A DNA stretch of 64,000 nt from Oleispirillum naphthae (GTDB lineage Bacteria > Pseudomonadota > Alphaproteobacteria > Rhodospirillales > Rhodospirillaceae). The DNA is taken from contig JAQAZG010000004.1 of NCBI GenBank assembly GCA_027864655.1, positions 62,001 to 126,000 of the forward strand, in the 5' to 3' direction. Of the stretch, positions 42,388 to 50,298 are shown piece by piece. Numbering within the stretch: position 1 is the first letter of the stretch; each line of letters starts with the position of its first letter. The position numbers were made by a program, and so were the translations under genes. Below the pieces are notes generated by a model. That model had not been told where the DNA came from, ran no database searches, and was given only the letters and a program-made list of their open reading frames with translations.

Positions 42388-43131
42388 TTATTGGGTCGCC
42401 GCAGCGGGCGTTGCCGCCGGGGTTTCGGTCTCGGCCTTCTTCGTCTCCACCTTCTGCGCCGTGGGGAAGGCATCCTGGTCCTGGCCGTATTTCGGCGCGT
42501 AGGGTCCGGCGGGGAGGCCGCGGCCGAGGCGGTAGACCGCCATCCAGTTGGCCTGGCGCGCCAGCGGCATGTAGTTGGGGGCGGCGCGCTCCGCCGCCGC
42601 GGCGATCGCCTGGGCGATCAGCCCGGCGATGCCGCCGCCGCTCGATTGCGGCTGGTAGAACACCTGCTCGGTATCCTTCCACAGGGCCTCGCCGGTCTGG
42701 CCGTCCTTGAGGGCGTAGTCGAGGGTGACCCGCGTCGTGGTGGAGAACACCGCGTAATTGGACTCCCAGACCTGGATGGTGACGTAGAGCACCGCGTCGG
42801 CGCCGAACAGCGCCGCCACCTGCTCGGTCGGCGCGGCGTGCACCAGGTCGGCGTCGGAGAGGCCGTCGTCCTCCATCACCCGTTTCACCAGGTGCACCGG
42901 GAACACGTAATAGCCGCGCTCCGCCAGGGGGATGGAGACGGTGGAGAGGTAGTAGTCGGCGGCGGTGACCTCGAGGCTGCGGTTCACCGCGGGGACGATG
43001 GCGATGCTGTGCGGGTCGGCGGCGCGGAAGGCGCCGTAGTCGTTGGGCCGCGGCGGCTGCACGCAGGCGGCCAGCGCGAGGGGGGCGAGGAGCGCGAAGA
43101 GCGCGAGGACGGGGCGGGAAAGACGCATCAT
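42388..43131 (-). CDS. DUF799 (GNA1162 family) lipoprotein
   Basis: A 247-residue lipoprotein with a signal peptide and lipobox ending LALAAC (Cys23). ADPHSIAIVPAVNRSLEVTA and YLSTVSIPLAERGYYVFPVH are hallmarks of DUF799, the family of meningococcal GNA1162, whose fold resembles TolB N-terminal or CsgG-type domains. The C-terminus is Ala/Thr/Glu-rich. It forms a conserved set with a CsgG family protein and a DUF4810 lipoprotein, all present here and overlapping by four bases; the set is thought to form an envelope complex, possibly for transport. Confidence 0.9.
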   Translation of the reverse strand: MMRLSRPVLALFALLAPLALAACVQPPRPNDYGAFRAADPHSIAIVPAVNRSLEVTAADYYLSTVSIPLAERGYYVFPVHLVKRVMEDDGLSDADLVHAAPTEQVAALFGADAVLYVTIQVWESNYAVFSTTTRVTLDYALKDGQTGEALWKDTEQVFYQPQSSGGGIAGLIAQAIAAAAERAAPNYMPLARQANWMAVYRLGRGLPAGPYAPKYGQDQDAFPTAQKVETKKAETETPAATPAAATQ

Positions 43132-43520
43132 TTCGCCTCCGTCGGCTGCGGCGCGGTGGGTTTCTTAAGCTGCCGTCCGCCGCGCGCATAGGCGATCATG
43201 GTGTCCATGAAGGCGGTGGATTCGGCCCAGGTGCGCTTTTCCTTGTCGAAGAAGGAAACCGCGTCCTCGACGCGGTTCTGTTCCAGCAGTTGATAGCCGT
43301 ATTCCGCGTAGATGCCGGGCGGCATGCGCTTGCCCGCGGTCTCGTTGGTTTCGATGACGCGCAGCAGCGCGTCCTGGAAGGCGGGCTTTTCCGCCTCGTC
43401 GCGGGCGTAGCGGTACATCGCGGCGTCGTAGTCGCCCCAGGCGTAGAGGCGCTGCTGGACGCACCCTCCGGCGAGGAGGGCGCAGACCGCCGCGGCGGCG
43501 GCGCGCGGCAAACGGCTCAT
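43128..43520 (-). CDS. DUF4810 lipoprotein
   Basis: A 130-residue lipoprotein with lipobox ALLAGGC (Cys20). RLYAWGDYDAAMYRYARDEA is the DUF4810 hallmark, with a helical TPR-like remainder (GIYAEYGYQLLEQNRVEDAV). It is the usual middle gene between CsgG-like and DUF799 genes. The ATG at 43520 overlaps the upstream gene by four bases and its stop overlaps the DUF799 start. Confidence 0.88.
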   Translation of the reverse strand: MSRLPRAAAAAVCALLAGGCVQQRLYAWGDYDAAMYRYARDEAEKPAFQDALLRVIETNETAGKRMPPGIYAEYGYQLLEQNRVEDAVSFFDKEKRTWAESTAFMDTMIAYARGGRQLKKPTAPQPTEAK

Positions 43521-43825
43521 TGCGGCGCTCCCGGCAGAACGATCCGGCGCACCACCGCGCCGCTGACGAACACCGTCTCCTCGTGGATCAGGCGGCCGTC
43601 CTCGGCGAACACGCGGACGACGTGCCTGCCCGGCTCGACGCGGATGGCGCGGCCGATGAAGTCGTTGGCCTTGCCGATGCCGATGCCGTCCACCGAGAAG
43701 GTGGAGAAGGCGGGCGCGTTGGCGACGGTGAGGCTGGGCCGGGTGTCCACGGTGCGGGTCTGCTCCACCGGGTTGGCGCACGCCGCGAGAACCAGGACGC
43801 AGAGCACCGAAAGCATGCGGATCAT
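43517..43825 (-). CDS. Small lipoprotein with PEGA-like fold
   Basis: A 102-residue lipoprotein with signal peptide MIRMLSVLCVLVLAAC (lipobox Cys16). The rest, including FSTFSVDGIGIGKANDFIG, VEPGRHVVRVFAEDG and VVRRIVLPG, reads as a PEGA-like beta domain, judged from pattern only. It is inserted between the CsgG family gene and DUF4810 with four-base overlaps on both sides, so it appears to be an added subunit of the same envelope complex. I do not recognise a named family. Confidence 0.7.
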   Translation of the reverse strand: MIRMLSVLCVLVLAACANPVEQTRTVDTRPSLTVANAPAFSTFSVDGIGIGKANDFIGRAIRVEPGRHVVRVFAEDGRLIHEETVFVSGAVVRRIVLPGAPQ

Positions 43826-44784
43826 CGGGTGGCCTCGCTGACGAAGAGGGAACGGGCGTCGGCGGGAAGCCGCCCGGAGGTGACGGCGCAGACCGCGCCT
43901 TCGTCGGTTTCGTTGGTGCCGAACAGCGACACCACGCTGATCCCGGCCACCGGCGAGGCGGGCAGGGTGATGGTGAAGCCGGTCTGGGCGCTCTTCACCT
44001 TCTCGCCCTCGCGCATCACCGCGAGGCTGTCGCCGACCTTGAGGCCCTGGCGCGCGCCGCCGCTGATGAACACCCGATCGCCCGCGACCTTGAGGATGTC
44101 GGTGCGCCACGGACGCTCGGTGAGCTTGGTGACGAGGCCGTTCATCACGTCGGAGACCGCCGCGCCGATCGCCTTGTCGTTGAGGGTGGCGTCGTAGTCG
44201 GCGCGCGAGCCGAAGCCCATCACGTCCGCCGCCTCGCTGGTCGCCTCGCCCTGGCCGGTGGCGGAGAAGAAGACATAGCCGGTGCGCGGATCGGCGAGGC
44301 GGATCTCCACCTTGGCGTGGGCGACCTGGCGCTTGGTGGCGCTGAAGAAGCCGGACTGGCCGACGGTGCTGCGGCCGAACTCGGTGACCGAGCCGAGGAT
44401 CAGGGTATCGACGCCGATCAGGTCGCCGCCGCCGCCGATCGCCTGCTCGCGCTTCAGCTTGTCGATGTCGGGGCGCTCGAACACCAGGAAGCTGCCGGAC
44501 TCCACCAGGCGGTTGGCCAGCATGTCGGAGGCCTGCTTGCCGAGGGGGTCGGTATCGCCGTCGCGCAGGAAGGTGCGGCCGTAGCGGGTTTCGTTGGAGA
44601 AGCGGCCGATCGCGATTTTGCGCTTCAGCACCTTGGCCTGGGGCGCCAGAGCGGCGGCCTGGGCCGCGGCGGCGGCGCTGCGCGCGACCGGCGGCTCCAC
44701 CGGCTTGGGCACGGTTTCCGGCGACGCGCACGCCGCAACCAGCGTCGCCAACCCGGCGACGGCAAGCAGTCTGCTTCGGTACAT
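43822..44784 (-). CDS. CsgG/HfaB family lipoprotein
   Basis: A 320-residue lipoprotein with lipobox LVAAC (Cys19). KRKIAIGRFSNETRYGRTFL, ASDMLANRLVESGSFLVFER and QVAHAKVEIRLADPRTGYVF are CsgG-type motifs; CsgG and HfaB form outer-membrane pores for curli or holdfast export. The extra C-terminal domain (GARQGLKVGDSLAVMREGE) resembles a FlgT-C/curlin-associated beta domain. It is the first gene of a four-gene lipoprotein operon, with GGGGAAG upstream of the ATG at 44784. Whether it forms a pore here is unknown. Confidence 0.88.
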   Translation of the reverse strand: MYRSRLLAVAGLATLVAACASPETVPKPVEPPVARSAAAAAQAAALAPQAKVLKRKIAIGRFSNETRYGRTFLRDGDTDPLGKQASDMLANRLVESGSFLVFERPDIDKLKREQAIGGGGDLIGVDTLILGSVTEFGRSTVGQSGFFSATKRQVAHAKVEIRLADPRTGYVFFSATGQGEATSEAADVMGFGSRADYDATLNDKAIGAAVSDVMNGLVTKLTERPWRTDILKVAGDRVFISGGARQGLKVGDSLAVMREGEKVKSAQTGFTITLPASPVAGISVVSLFGTNETDEGAVCAVTSGRLPADARSLFVSEATR

Positions 44785-44880
44785 CACTTCCCCCTCGATC
44801 AGAGCGTCATTGACCCGAAATCTACTCCTTCCGCCGGGCCGATCAACCGTACATAGCGGTTTTGGCGCGGCTTTCCCCCC

Positions 44881-44919
44881 TTGACGGCGCGCGGGCGCAG
44901 GAATACACACTATGTGTAT
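44881..44919 (+). promoter_or_regulatory. Promoter with palindrome over the -10 region, upstream of the ATCase fusion
   Basis: TTGACG (44881-44886) and TACACA (44904-44909) are 17 bases apart. The second box is inside the perfect palindrome ATACACA-CTA-TGTGTAT (44903-44919). A protein bound there would block transcription. The HTH domain of the encoded ATCase is a tempting candidate, as inference only. Confidence 0.45.
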
Positions 44920-44935
44920 ATTCGGAGTGGGGATA

Positions 44936-46219
44936 ATGGACACAAAAACCGACCAGCAGGCGCTTTTGCGCGACGCAATGCGTATACTCAACATGACCCG
45001 CGACGCCTTCTCGCAGCGCCTCGGGGTGACCCGGCGGGCGCTCGACAGTTGGCTGCTGCCCGGCGGCTCGCCGGAGTTCCGCTCCATGCCCGAGGTGGTG
45101 GGGCGCTTCGTCGCGGAGATTCTCGACGGGCTGCCCGCGCGCCCGCCGCGGCCCGCCGCGGGCGCGCCCGCGATCTCCTGCGAGGGCAAGCCGCAGCTGC
45201 TGACCACCGGCCAGCTCGACCTCGACACCGTCAACGAGGTGTTCCGCATCGCCGACGTGATGGAGCCGATCGCCAAACGGCGCAAGGTGACGCGGGTGCT
45301 GGAAGGCGCGGTGCTGGGCAACCTCTTCTTCGAGGCGAGCACCCGCACGCGGATGAGCTTCGGCACCGCGTTCTGCCGCCTCGGCGGCTCGGTGGTGGAC
45401 ACCACCGGCTTCACCTTCTCGTCGATGATCAAGGGCGAATCGATCTACGACACCAGCCGCGTCGTCAGCGGCTATGTGGACGCGCTGGTGGTGCGCCACC
45501 CGGAACTCGGCTCGGTGGCGGAGTTCGCCCGCGCCACCAACCTGCCGGTGGTCAACGCGGGCGACGGCCCGGGCGAACACCCGAGCCAGGCGCTGCTCGA
45601 CCTCTACACCATCCAGCGGGAGTTCTCCCGCATCGGCAAGGTGATCGACGGCATGCACATCGCCTTCGTCGGCGATCTCAAGTACGGCCGCACCGTGCAC
45701 TCGCTGAGCAAGCTTCTCGCCCTGCACAAGGGGCTGAAGTTCAGCTTCGTCTCACCTGCCTCGCTGGAAATGCCGGAACACCTGCTGGAGAAGCTCTCGG
45801 TCAACGGCCACGTCATCGAGCAGACCGACGACCTCGCCGCGGGGGTGAGGGGCGCGGACGTGCTCTACGCCACCCGCATCCAGAAGGAACGCTTTTCCAG
45901 CGAGGCGATGGAGGGCTACACCCCGGACTTCCAGGTCAACCGGGCGCTGGTGGACGCCGCCTGCAAGCCCGAGACCCTGGTGATGCATCCGCTGCCGCGC
46001 GACAGCCGCGACGGCGCCAACGACCTCTCCACCGACCTCGACCGCGACCCGCGGCTCGCCATCTTCCGCCAGACCGACAACGGCATTCCGGTGCGCATGG
46101 CGATCTTCGCGATGCTGCTGGGGGTGGAGAACCAGGTGGCGCACGCGATGCGCGACGTCACCTGGCGCACGCCGCACCCGGTGGGCGCCGACGACGCGGT
46201 GTTCGAGGGGGAAGACTGA
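44936..46219 (+). CDS. pyrB: Aspartate carbamoyltransferase with N-terminal helix-turn-helix-like domain
   Basis: A 427-residue protein. Residues about 85-420 are a full aspartate carbamoyltransferase: FFEASTRTRMSF binds carbamoyl phosphate, GDGPGEHPSQALLDLYT is the transcarbamylase core, and VMHPLPRDSRDG closes the site. It makes carbamoyl aspartate in pyrimidine synthesis. Residues 8-62 form an HTH-like segment (LNMTRDAFSQRLGVTRRALD), unusual for the usual 310-340-residue enzyme; longer ATCases exist in other proteobacteria to my memory. The ATG at 44936 has GGAG and GGGG upstream. The gene stands alone, without pyrC or pyrI. A palindrome overlaps its promoter. Confidence 0.9.
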   Translation: MDTKTDQQALLRDAMRILNMTRDAFSQRLGVTRRALDSWLLPGGSPEFRSMPEVVGRFVAEILDGLPARPPRPAAGAPAISCEGKPQLLTTGQLDLDTVNEVFRIADVMEPIAKRRKVTRVLEGAVLGNLFFEASTRTRMSFGTAFCRLGGSVVDTTGFTFSSMIKGESIYDTSRVVSGYVDALVVRHPELGSVAEFARATNLPVVNAGDGPGEHPSQALLDLYTIQREFSRIGKVIDGMHIAFVGDLKYGRTVHSLSKLLALHKGLKFSFVSPASLEMPEHLLEKLSVNGHVIEQTDDLAAGVRGADVLYATRIQKERFSSEAMEGYTPDFQVNRALVDAACKPETLVMHPLPRDSRDGANDLSTDLDRDPRLAIFRQTDNGIPVRMAIFAMLLGVENQVAHAMRDVTWRTPHPVGADDAVFEGED

Positions 46220-46230
46220 GCCCGGCGGTC

Positions 46231-46253
46231 CGCGGCGGGCTCAGCCCGCCGCG
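46231..46253. terminator. Shared hairpin between convergent pyrB and hypothetical gene
   Basis: CGCGGCGGGC and GCCCGCCGCG form a perfect ten-base-pair stem around TCA, which is the stop codon of the minus-strand gene. It probably serves as 3' boundary for both genes although no T-run follows. Confidence 0.55.
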
Positions 46254-46639
46254 GGTTGTGTCTCGGGGTTTTCCTCGGGGAGGGGAATGACGCGCGGCTC
46301 GCGCGGCGGGCGCTTGATGTCGAGGGCCAGTTGCCCCTGCACCACCCGCAGGCTCTTGTCCGACTTCACCGGCAGCGGCACGCCATGGTCGATGCAGAAG
46401 CGGATCACCGCGGCGCCCAGGGTGGTCTCGTCGATCACCACCTCGATGCGCTCGCCGTTGGGGGTTTCCACCATGATCTCGACCGAAGGCGCGGGTTCGG
46501 CATGAATCTTCAGCGCGCCCAGGTAGCCGTGCGCGATGATCTTGGTTCGTGCCGGCGAGTTGGCCGACAGCAGGGCTTGCGCCAGTTCCTCGTCGCTGAA
46601 AATCAGACGCCGCACCTCGTTGGGCATTGGAGCCTCCAT
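46241..46639 (-). CDS. Hypothetical protein
   Basis: A 132-residue acidic soluble protein I do not recognise. It reads as a small alpha/beta protein: RRLIFSDEELAQALLSANSP, a beta-rich middle (KIHAEPAPSVEIMVETPNGE, RIEVVIDETTLGAAVIRFC) and a Pro-rich tail. There is no signal peptide or membrane segment. Two start codons are possible, 46639 and 46627; the second has GGAGG at ideal distance, the first an AGGGG ten bases upstream. It is transcribed alone, converging on pyrB. Codon use matches the neighbours, so it is a real native gene with unknown function. Confidence 0.7.
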   Translation of the reverse strand: MEAPMPNEVRRLIFSDEELAQALLSANSPARTKIIAHGYLGALKIHAEPAPSVEIMVETPNGERIEVVIDETTLGAAVIRFCIDHGVPLPVKSDKSLRVVQGQLALDIKRPPREPRVIPLPEENPETQPAAG

Positions 46640-46857
46640 TGCCTAATCCCCTCGATATGCGAATGAAAACGCCGTCGGCAAGGGGCATGCACACGCCAAG
46701 GGTAAATTTTCCGCCAAATCACCATTAAAGAGAGAAATCCAAGCGGTCTGCGCGCTTTCCCGGTGTTTTTGACGTATTCTGACAAACCGGCTCCCCAAGA
46801 CGACATATCGGCGCTATTGTCTCGGCTCTTTGGTATGCAATCTTGCGGGAACCCGGA

Positions 46858-47778
46858 ATGAAACTCCTGGCATCGGTGGCGCAGTTCGTCGGACGCACGT
46901 TCGCGGTCTGGGTGGTGGTGATAACCCTGGCGGCCTATGGCGCGCCTGTCTATTTCAAGCCGATCGCGCCCTATATCATCTGGCTGCTCGGCATGGTGAT
47001 GTTCGGCATGGGGCTGACCCTGTCGCTCGGCGATTTCGTCGAGGTGGTGCGCCGCCCGCGCGAGGTGGCGCTCGGCGTCGCCGCGCAGTTCACGGTGATG
47101 CCGCTTCTCGCCTTCGCGCTCACCCGCATCGTGCCGATGAGCCCGGAAATCGCCGCGGGCGTGGTGCTGGTGGGCTGCTGCCCCGGCGGCACGTCGAGCA
47201 ACGTGATGACCTACCTCGGCAAGGGCGACGTGGCGCTTTCGGTCACCCTGACCACGGTGTCTACCCTGCTCGCGCCGTTCGTCACGCCCTTCCTGGTCTG
47301 GGTGTTCGCCAGCCAGTACCTGCCGGTGGACGCGATGAGCATGTTCCTCTCCATCTCCAAGGTGGTGCTGATTCCGCTCGCCCTCGGCGCGATGGTGAAG
47401 GCGGCGCTGCCGAACTTCACCACCCGGGTGATCCCGATGCTGCCGCTGGTCAGCGTCACCGGCATCGTCCTCATCGTCGCCGCGGTGGTCGCGGTCAACC
47501 AGCCGAAACTGGCGCAGAGCGGCCTGCTCGTCGCCGCGGTGGTGATCGCCCACAACGGCCTGGGATACCTCCTCGGCTATTGGGCCAGCCGCGCCGCGGG
47601 CATGGGCCTGCCGCAGCGCAAGACCCTGGCGATCGAGGTCGGCATGCAGAACAGCGGCCTCGGCGCGGCCCTGGCGCAGGCGCACTTCTCGCCGCTCGCC
47701 GCGGTGCCGAGCGCGGTGTTCAGCGTCTGGCACAATATCTCCGGCGCGATGATCGCCAACTATTTCCGCAAGCGCTGA
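46858..47778 (+). CDS. Bile acid:sodium symporter family protein (BASS), copy 1
   Basis: A 306-residue membrane protein with about nine or ten hydrophobic helices. GMVMFGMGLTLSLGDF, VGCCPGGTSSNVMTYLGKGD and EVGMQNSGLGAALAQ are BASS family hallmarks; the last two contain the unwound helices that bind sodium and substrate. Family members import organic anions such as pantoate or 2-keto acids. The ATG at 46858 has GGGAA upstream. A second copy lies at 49158-50084 and shares a 144-base identical DNA tract. Substrate unknown. Confidence 0.92.
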   Translation: MKLLASVAQFVGRTFAVWVVVITLAAYGAPVYFKPIAPYIIWLLGMVMFGMGLTLSLGDFVEVVRRPREVALGVAAQFTVMPLLAFALTRIVPMSPEIAAGVVLVGCCPGGTSSNVMTYLGKGDVALSVTLTTVSTLLAPFVTPFLVWVFASQYLPVDAMSMFLSISKVVLIPLALGAMVKAALPNFTTRVIPMLPLVSVTGIVLIVAAVVAVNQPKLAQSGLLVAAVVIAHNGLGYLLGYWASRAAGMGLPQRKTLAIEVGMQNSGLGAALAQAHFSPLAAVPSAVFSVWHNISGAMIANYFRKR

Positions 47779-47783
47779 CCGGC

Positions 47784-47965
47784 AAAACCAGGCCGGGCCC
47801 TGCCCGGACCCGCAAAGGGCCTTGGGCCCTTTGAATCCATAACTTTTGGTTTTTGCGCGGAGCGCGAGAAAGCCATCACGCGGCGTGACGGCCGCTGGCC
47901 GCTGCGCGGCGAAAAACTTAGGGGGGGTGGGGGGCCTGAGGTCCCCCATGAAGGTTTTGGTTTTA
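47784..47965 (+). repeat. Nested inverted-repeat intergenic element, copy E
   Basis: Between the convergent BASS and dehalogenase genes. Left end AAAACCAGGC with two hairpins (CCGGGCCCTGCCCGG and AAAGGGCCTTGGGCCCTTT), then CATAACTTTTGGTTTTTGCG, CACGCGGCGTG, CTGCGCGGCGAAAAAC, a hairpin GGGGGCCTGAGGTCCCCC and right end AAGGTTTTGGTTTTA, whose TTA is the stop codon of the minus-strand gene. Confidence 0.8.
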
Positions 47966-48865
47966 CCGGCCCGCCGCGGCGATGCGGGAGAAGAACTCCC
48001 GGCATTCGGCGATCACCAGCTCCGGGCATTCCTCGGCGAGGTAGTGGCCGCCCGGCAGGCCGTGGCCGGTGACGGTTTGCGCGCGTTCGCGCCACAGGGC
48101 GAGGGGGTCGAAGAGTTTGCCGACGATGCCGTTATCGCCCCACAGGGCGTGCACCGGCATGGGGAGCTTGAAGCCGCCGTCGGCGTCGTCGTGGGCGATG
48201 TCGATGGCGGCGGCGGCGCGGTAGTCCTCGCAACTGCCGTGGATCGCCGCCGGGTCGGCGAAGGCGGCGAGGTATTCGGCGAGCGCCGCCTCGGAGAACG
48301 GCGTCATCCCGGCGCTGCCGGAGCCGCATTTCTTGCGCCAATAGGCCTCGGGGTCGGCGCCGATCATCCGTTCGGGGAAGGGCGCCTTCTGGATCAGGAA
48401 GAACCAGTGCCAATAGGCGCGGGCGAAGGCTTGGCCGGTGTCGCGGTACATCTCGCGCGTCGGCGCGATGTCGAGGGTCAAGAGGGCGCGCACCCGGCTG
48501 GGGAAGTCGGCGGCGAGGCGGTGGCCGACGCGCCCGCCGCGGTCGTGCCCGGCGACGAGGAATGTCTCCGCGCCGAAATGGGTCATCACCGCGGCCAGAT
48601 CGCGCGCCATGGCGCGCTTGGAGTAGGGCGCGTGGTCGGGCGTGGTCTCCGGCTTCGCGGAACGGCCGTAGCCGCGCAAATCGGCGCAGACGACGCGGTA
48701 GTCGCGGGCGAGCGCCGGGGCGACGCGGTGCCACATCGCCGAGGTCTGCGGGTAGCCGTGCAGCAGCAACAACGCCGGGCCGCTGCCGCCCGTGCGGCAG
48801 AAGATGCGCGCATCTTCGGTATCGACGAACGCCTCGGTGAAGCCGGGAAACAGGGGTGCGGGCAT
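47963..48865 (-). CDS. Haloacetate dehalogenase-like alpha/beta hydrolase
   Basis: A 300-residue alpha/beta hydrolase with an Asp nucleophile. LLLLHGYPQTSAMWH forms the oxyanion loop, FLVAGHDRGGRVGHRLA carries the nucleophile Asp followed by the carboxylate-binding Arg, YWHWFFLIQ matches the His-Trp pair that cradles the halide in fluoroacetate dehalogenases, CEDYRA is conserved, and GGHYLAEECPE holds the catalytic His. Such enzymes hydrolyse fluoro- or chloroacetate to glycolate; some relatives are epoxide hydrolases. The ATG at 48865 has GGAGG upstream. It sits between two BASS transporters that could import an organic acid. Confidence 0.85.
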   Translation of the reverse strand: MPAPLFPGFTEAFVDTEDARIFCRTGGSGPALLLLHGYPQTSAMWHRVAPALARDYRVVCADLRGYGRSAKPETTPDHAPYSKRAMARDLAAVMTHFGAETFLVAGHDRGGRVGHRLAADFPSRVRALLTLDIAPTREMYRDTGQAFARAYWHWFFLIQKAPFPERMIGADPEAYWRKKCGSGSAGMTPFSEAALAEYLAAFADPAAIHGSCEDYRAAAAIDIAHDDADGGFKLPMPVHALWGDNGIVGKLFDPLALWRERAQTVTGHGLPGGHYLAEECPELVIAECREFFSRIAAAGR

Positions 48866-48928
48866 CGGGAACCTCCGTGAAGACGCTGCTTTCAACATAC
48901 ACTCTGCCCGCCGCCGGACCAGGGGCGG

Positions 48929-49081
48929 AAAACACAAAAACTTTCCGGAGGGCCGCGGACCCTCAGAGCCTCCCATAACTTTCGGTTTTTGCGCGCAGCG
49001 CGATAGGACCGTCACGCGGCGAAAAACCAAGTTATGGGGTGCGCGAGGGGGCCAAGACCCCTCGCAAAGGTTTGGTTTTTC
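48929..49081 (+). repeat. Nested inverted-repeat intergenic element, copy F
   Basis: The shortest intact copy, and the only one between divergent gene starts. It reads AAAACACAAAAACTTTCC, hairpin GGAGGGCCGCGGACCCTC, CATAACTTTCGGTTTTTGCG, a shortened centre, GCGGCGAAAAACCAAG, TTATGGGGTG, a hairpin around GAGGGGGCCAAGACCCCTC and GCAAAGGTTTGGTTTTT. The central hairpin seen in other copies is deleted. Confidence 0.78.
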
Positions 49082-49157
49082 TCCCGGCCTTGTTTCGGAC
49101 ACCGCGCCGCGGTATGGTCCCCGGCTTGTGCGCACACCGTGCATGGGGAGGGCCGTC

Positions 49158-50084
49158 ATGGGCATGCTGGCTGCGGTTTCGCGGTTCGTCGGGCGGACCT
49201 TCGCGCTGTGGGTTCTGGGGTTCTCGGCCCTGGCCTATGCCGCGCCGGAGATCTTCCGCCCCGTGGTGCCGCACATCATCTGGCTGCTCGGCGTGGTGAT
49301 GTTCGGCATGGGGCTGACCCTGTCGCCCGGCGATTTCGCCGAGGTGGCGCGCCGCCCGCGCGAGGTGGCGCTCGGCGTCGCCGCGCAGTTCACGGTGATG
49401 CCGCTTCTCGCCTTCGCGCTCACCCGCATCGTGCCGATGAGCCCGGAAATCGCCGCGGGCGTGGTGCTGGTGGGCTGCTGCCCCGGCGGCACCGCGAGCA
49501 ACGTGATGACCTTTCTCGCCAAGGGCGACGTGGCGCTTTCGGTGACGCTGACCACGGTGTCCACGCTGCTTGCGCCGTTCGTCACGCCGTTTCTCGTCTG
49601 GGTGTTCGCCAGCCAGTACCTGCCGGTGGACGCGGCGAGCATGTTTCTTTCCATCGTCAAGGTGATCCTCGTGCCGCTCGCCCTCGGCGCGGCGGTGAAG
49701 GCGCTGTTTCCGCGCGCGGGCGGCGTGATGCTGGCGGCGATGCCGACGATGAGCGCCGCGGTGGTGGTGCTGATCATCGCCGCGGTGGTCGCGGTCAACC
49801 AGCCGAAGCTGGCGCAGGCGGGGCTTCTCATCGTTGCGGTGGTGGCGGTGCACAACGTCGTCGGCCTGGCCACCGGCTATTTCGCTTCGCGCGCGGCGGG
49901 CATGGGGCGAGCGCAGCGCACCGCCGTGGCGATCGAGGTGGCGATGCAGAACAGCGGCCTCGGCGCGGCGTTGGCGCAGGCGCACTTCTCGCCGCTCGCC
50001 GCGGTGCCGAGCGCGATCTTCAGCGTGATGCAGAACGTCTCCGGCGCGGCGTTCACCAGCTTCGTGCGGCGCGGAGAGGCGTGA
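49158..50084 (+). CDS. Bile acid:sodium symporter family protein (BASS), copy 2
   Basis: A 308-residue paralogue of the transporter at 46858-47778, about 80 percent alike by eye. GVVMFGMGLTLSPGDF, VGCCPGGTASNVMTFLAKGD and EVAMQNSGLGAALAQ are the sodium and substrate sites. Bases 49349-49492 are identical to 47049-47192. The ATG at 49158 has GGAGG upstream. Likely a sodium-coupled organic anion importer; the difference in substrate between the copies is unknown. Confidence 0.92.
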   Translation: MGMLAAVSRFVGRTFALWVLGFSALAYAAPEIFRPVVPHIIWLLGVVMFGMGLTLSPGDFAEVARRPREVALGVAAQFTVMPLLAFALTRIVPMSPEIAAGVVLVGCCPGGTASNVMTFLAKGDVALSVTLTTVSTLLAPFVTPFLVWVFASQYLPVDAASMFLSIVKVILVPLALGAAVKALFPRAGGVMLAAMPTMSAAVVVLIIAAVVAVNQPKLAQAGLLIVAVVAVHNVVGLATGYFASRAAGMGRAQRTAVAIEVAMQNSGLGAALAQAHFSPLAAVPSAIFSVMQNVSGAAFTSFVRRGEA

Positions 50085-50187
50085 GCGGGGGGGGGGGCGA
50101 TTCAGGCCCCATCCGCTCCAGGCCGTGCCGGGCCGGGAGAAGATGGGGCGCTTGGTCGAAGGACCGTATCCAAGCCGTGGATGCGCT

Positions 50188-50218
50188 TAATGATAATGCA
50201 AATCACTTGCAAGTCAAG
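50188..50218. promoter_or_regulatory. Fur-like motif, copy downstream of the feo operon
   Basis: This 31-base stretch matches the one upstream of feoA (53476-53506) at 24 positions, including GCAAGTCAAG at the right end. It lies between the BASS stop and the feo terminator, in a 214-base gap with no protein gene. A transcript from it on the plus strand would end at the terminator at 50253-50279 and be only about 60 bases long. Confidence 0.5.
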
Positions 50219-50252
50219 CGCAATTCCGCAGGATTTTTGCGGTCAAGAAAAT

Positions 50253-50279
50253 GCCCGGGAGGATATCCCGGGCGTTTTT
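50253..50279. terminator. Intrinsic terminator after feoC
   Basis: GCCCGGGA and TCCCGGGC form an eight-base-pair stem with loop GGATA, followed by GTTTTT on the plus strand and by ATTTTC on the minus strand. It ends the feo operon 20 bases after the feoC stop and can stop plus-strand transcripts too. Confidence 0.85.
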
Positions 50280-50298
50280 CTGCGGGCCGTGCGGGGCC

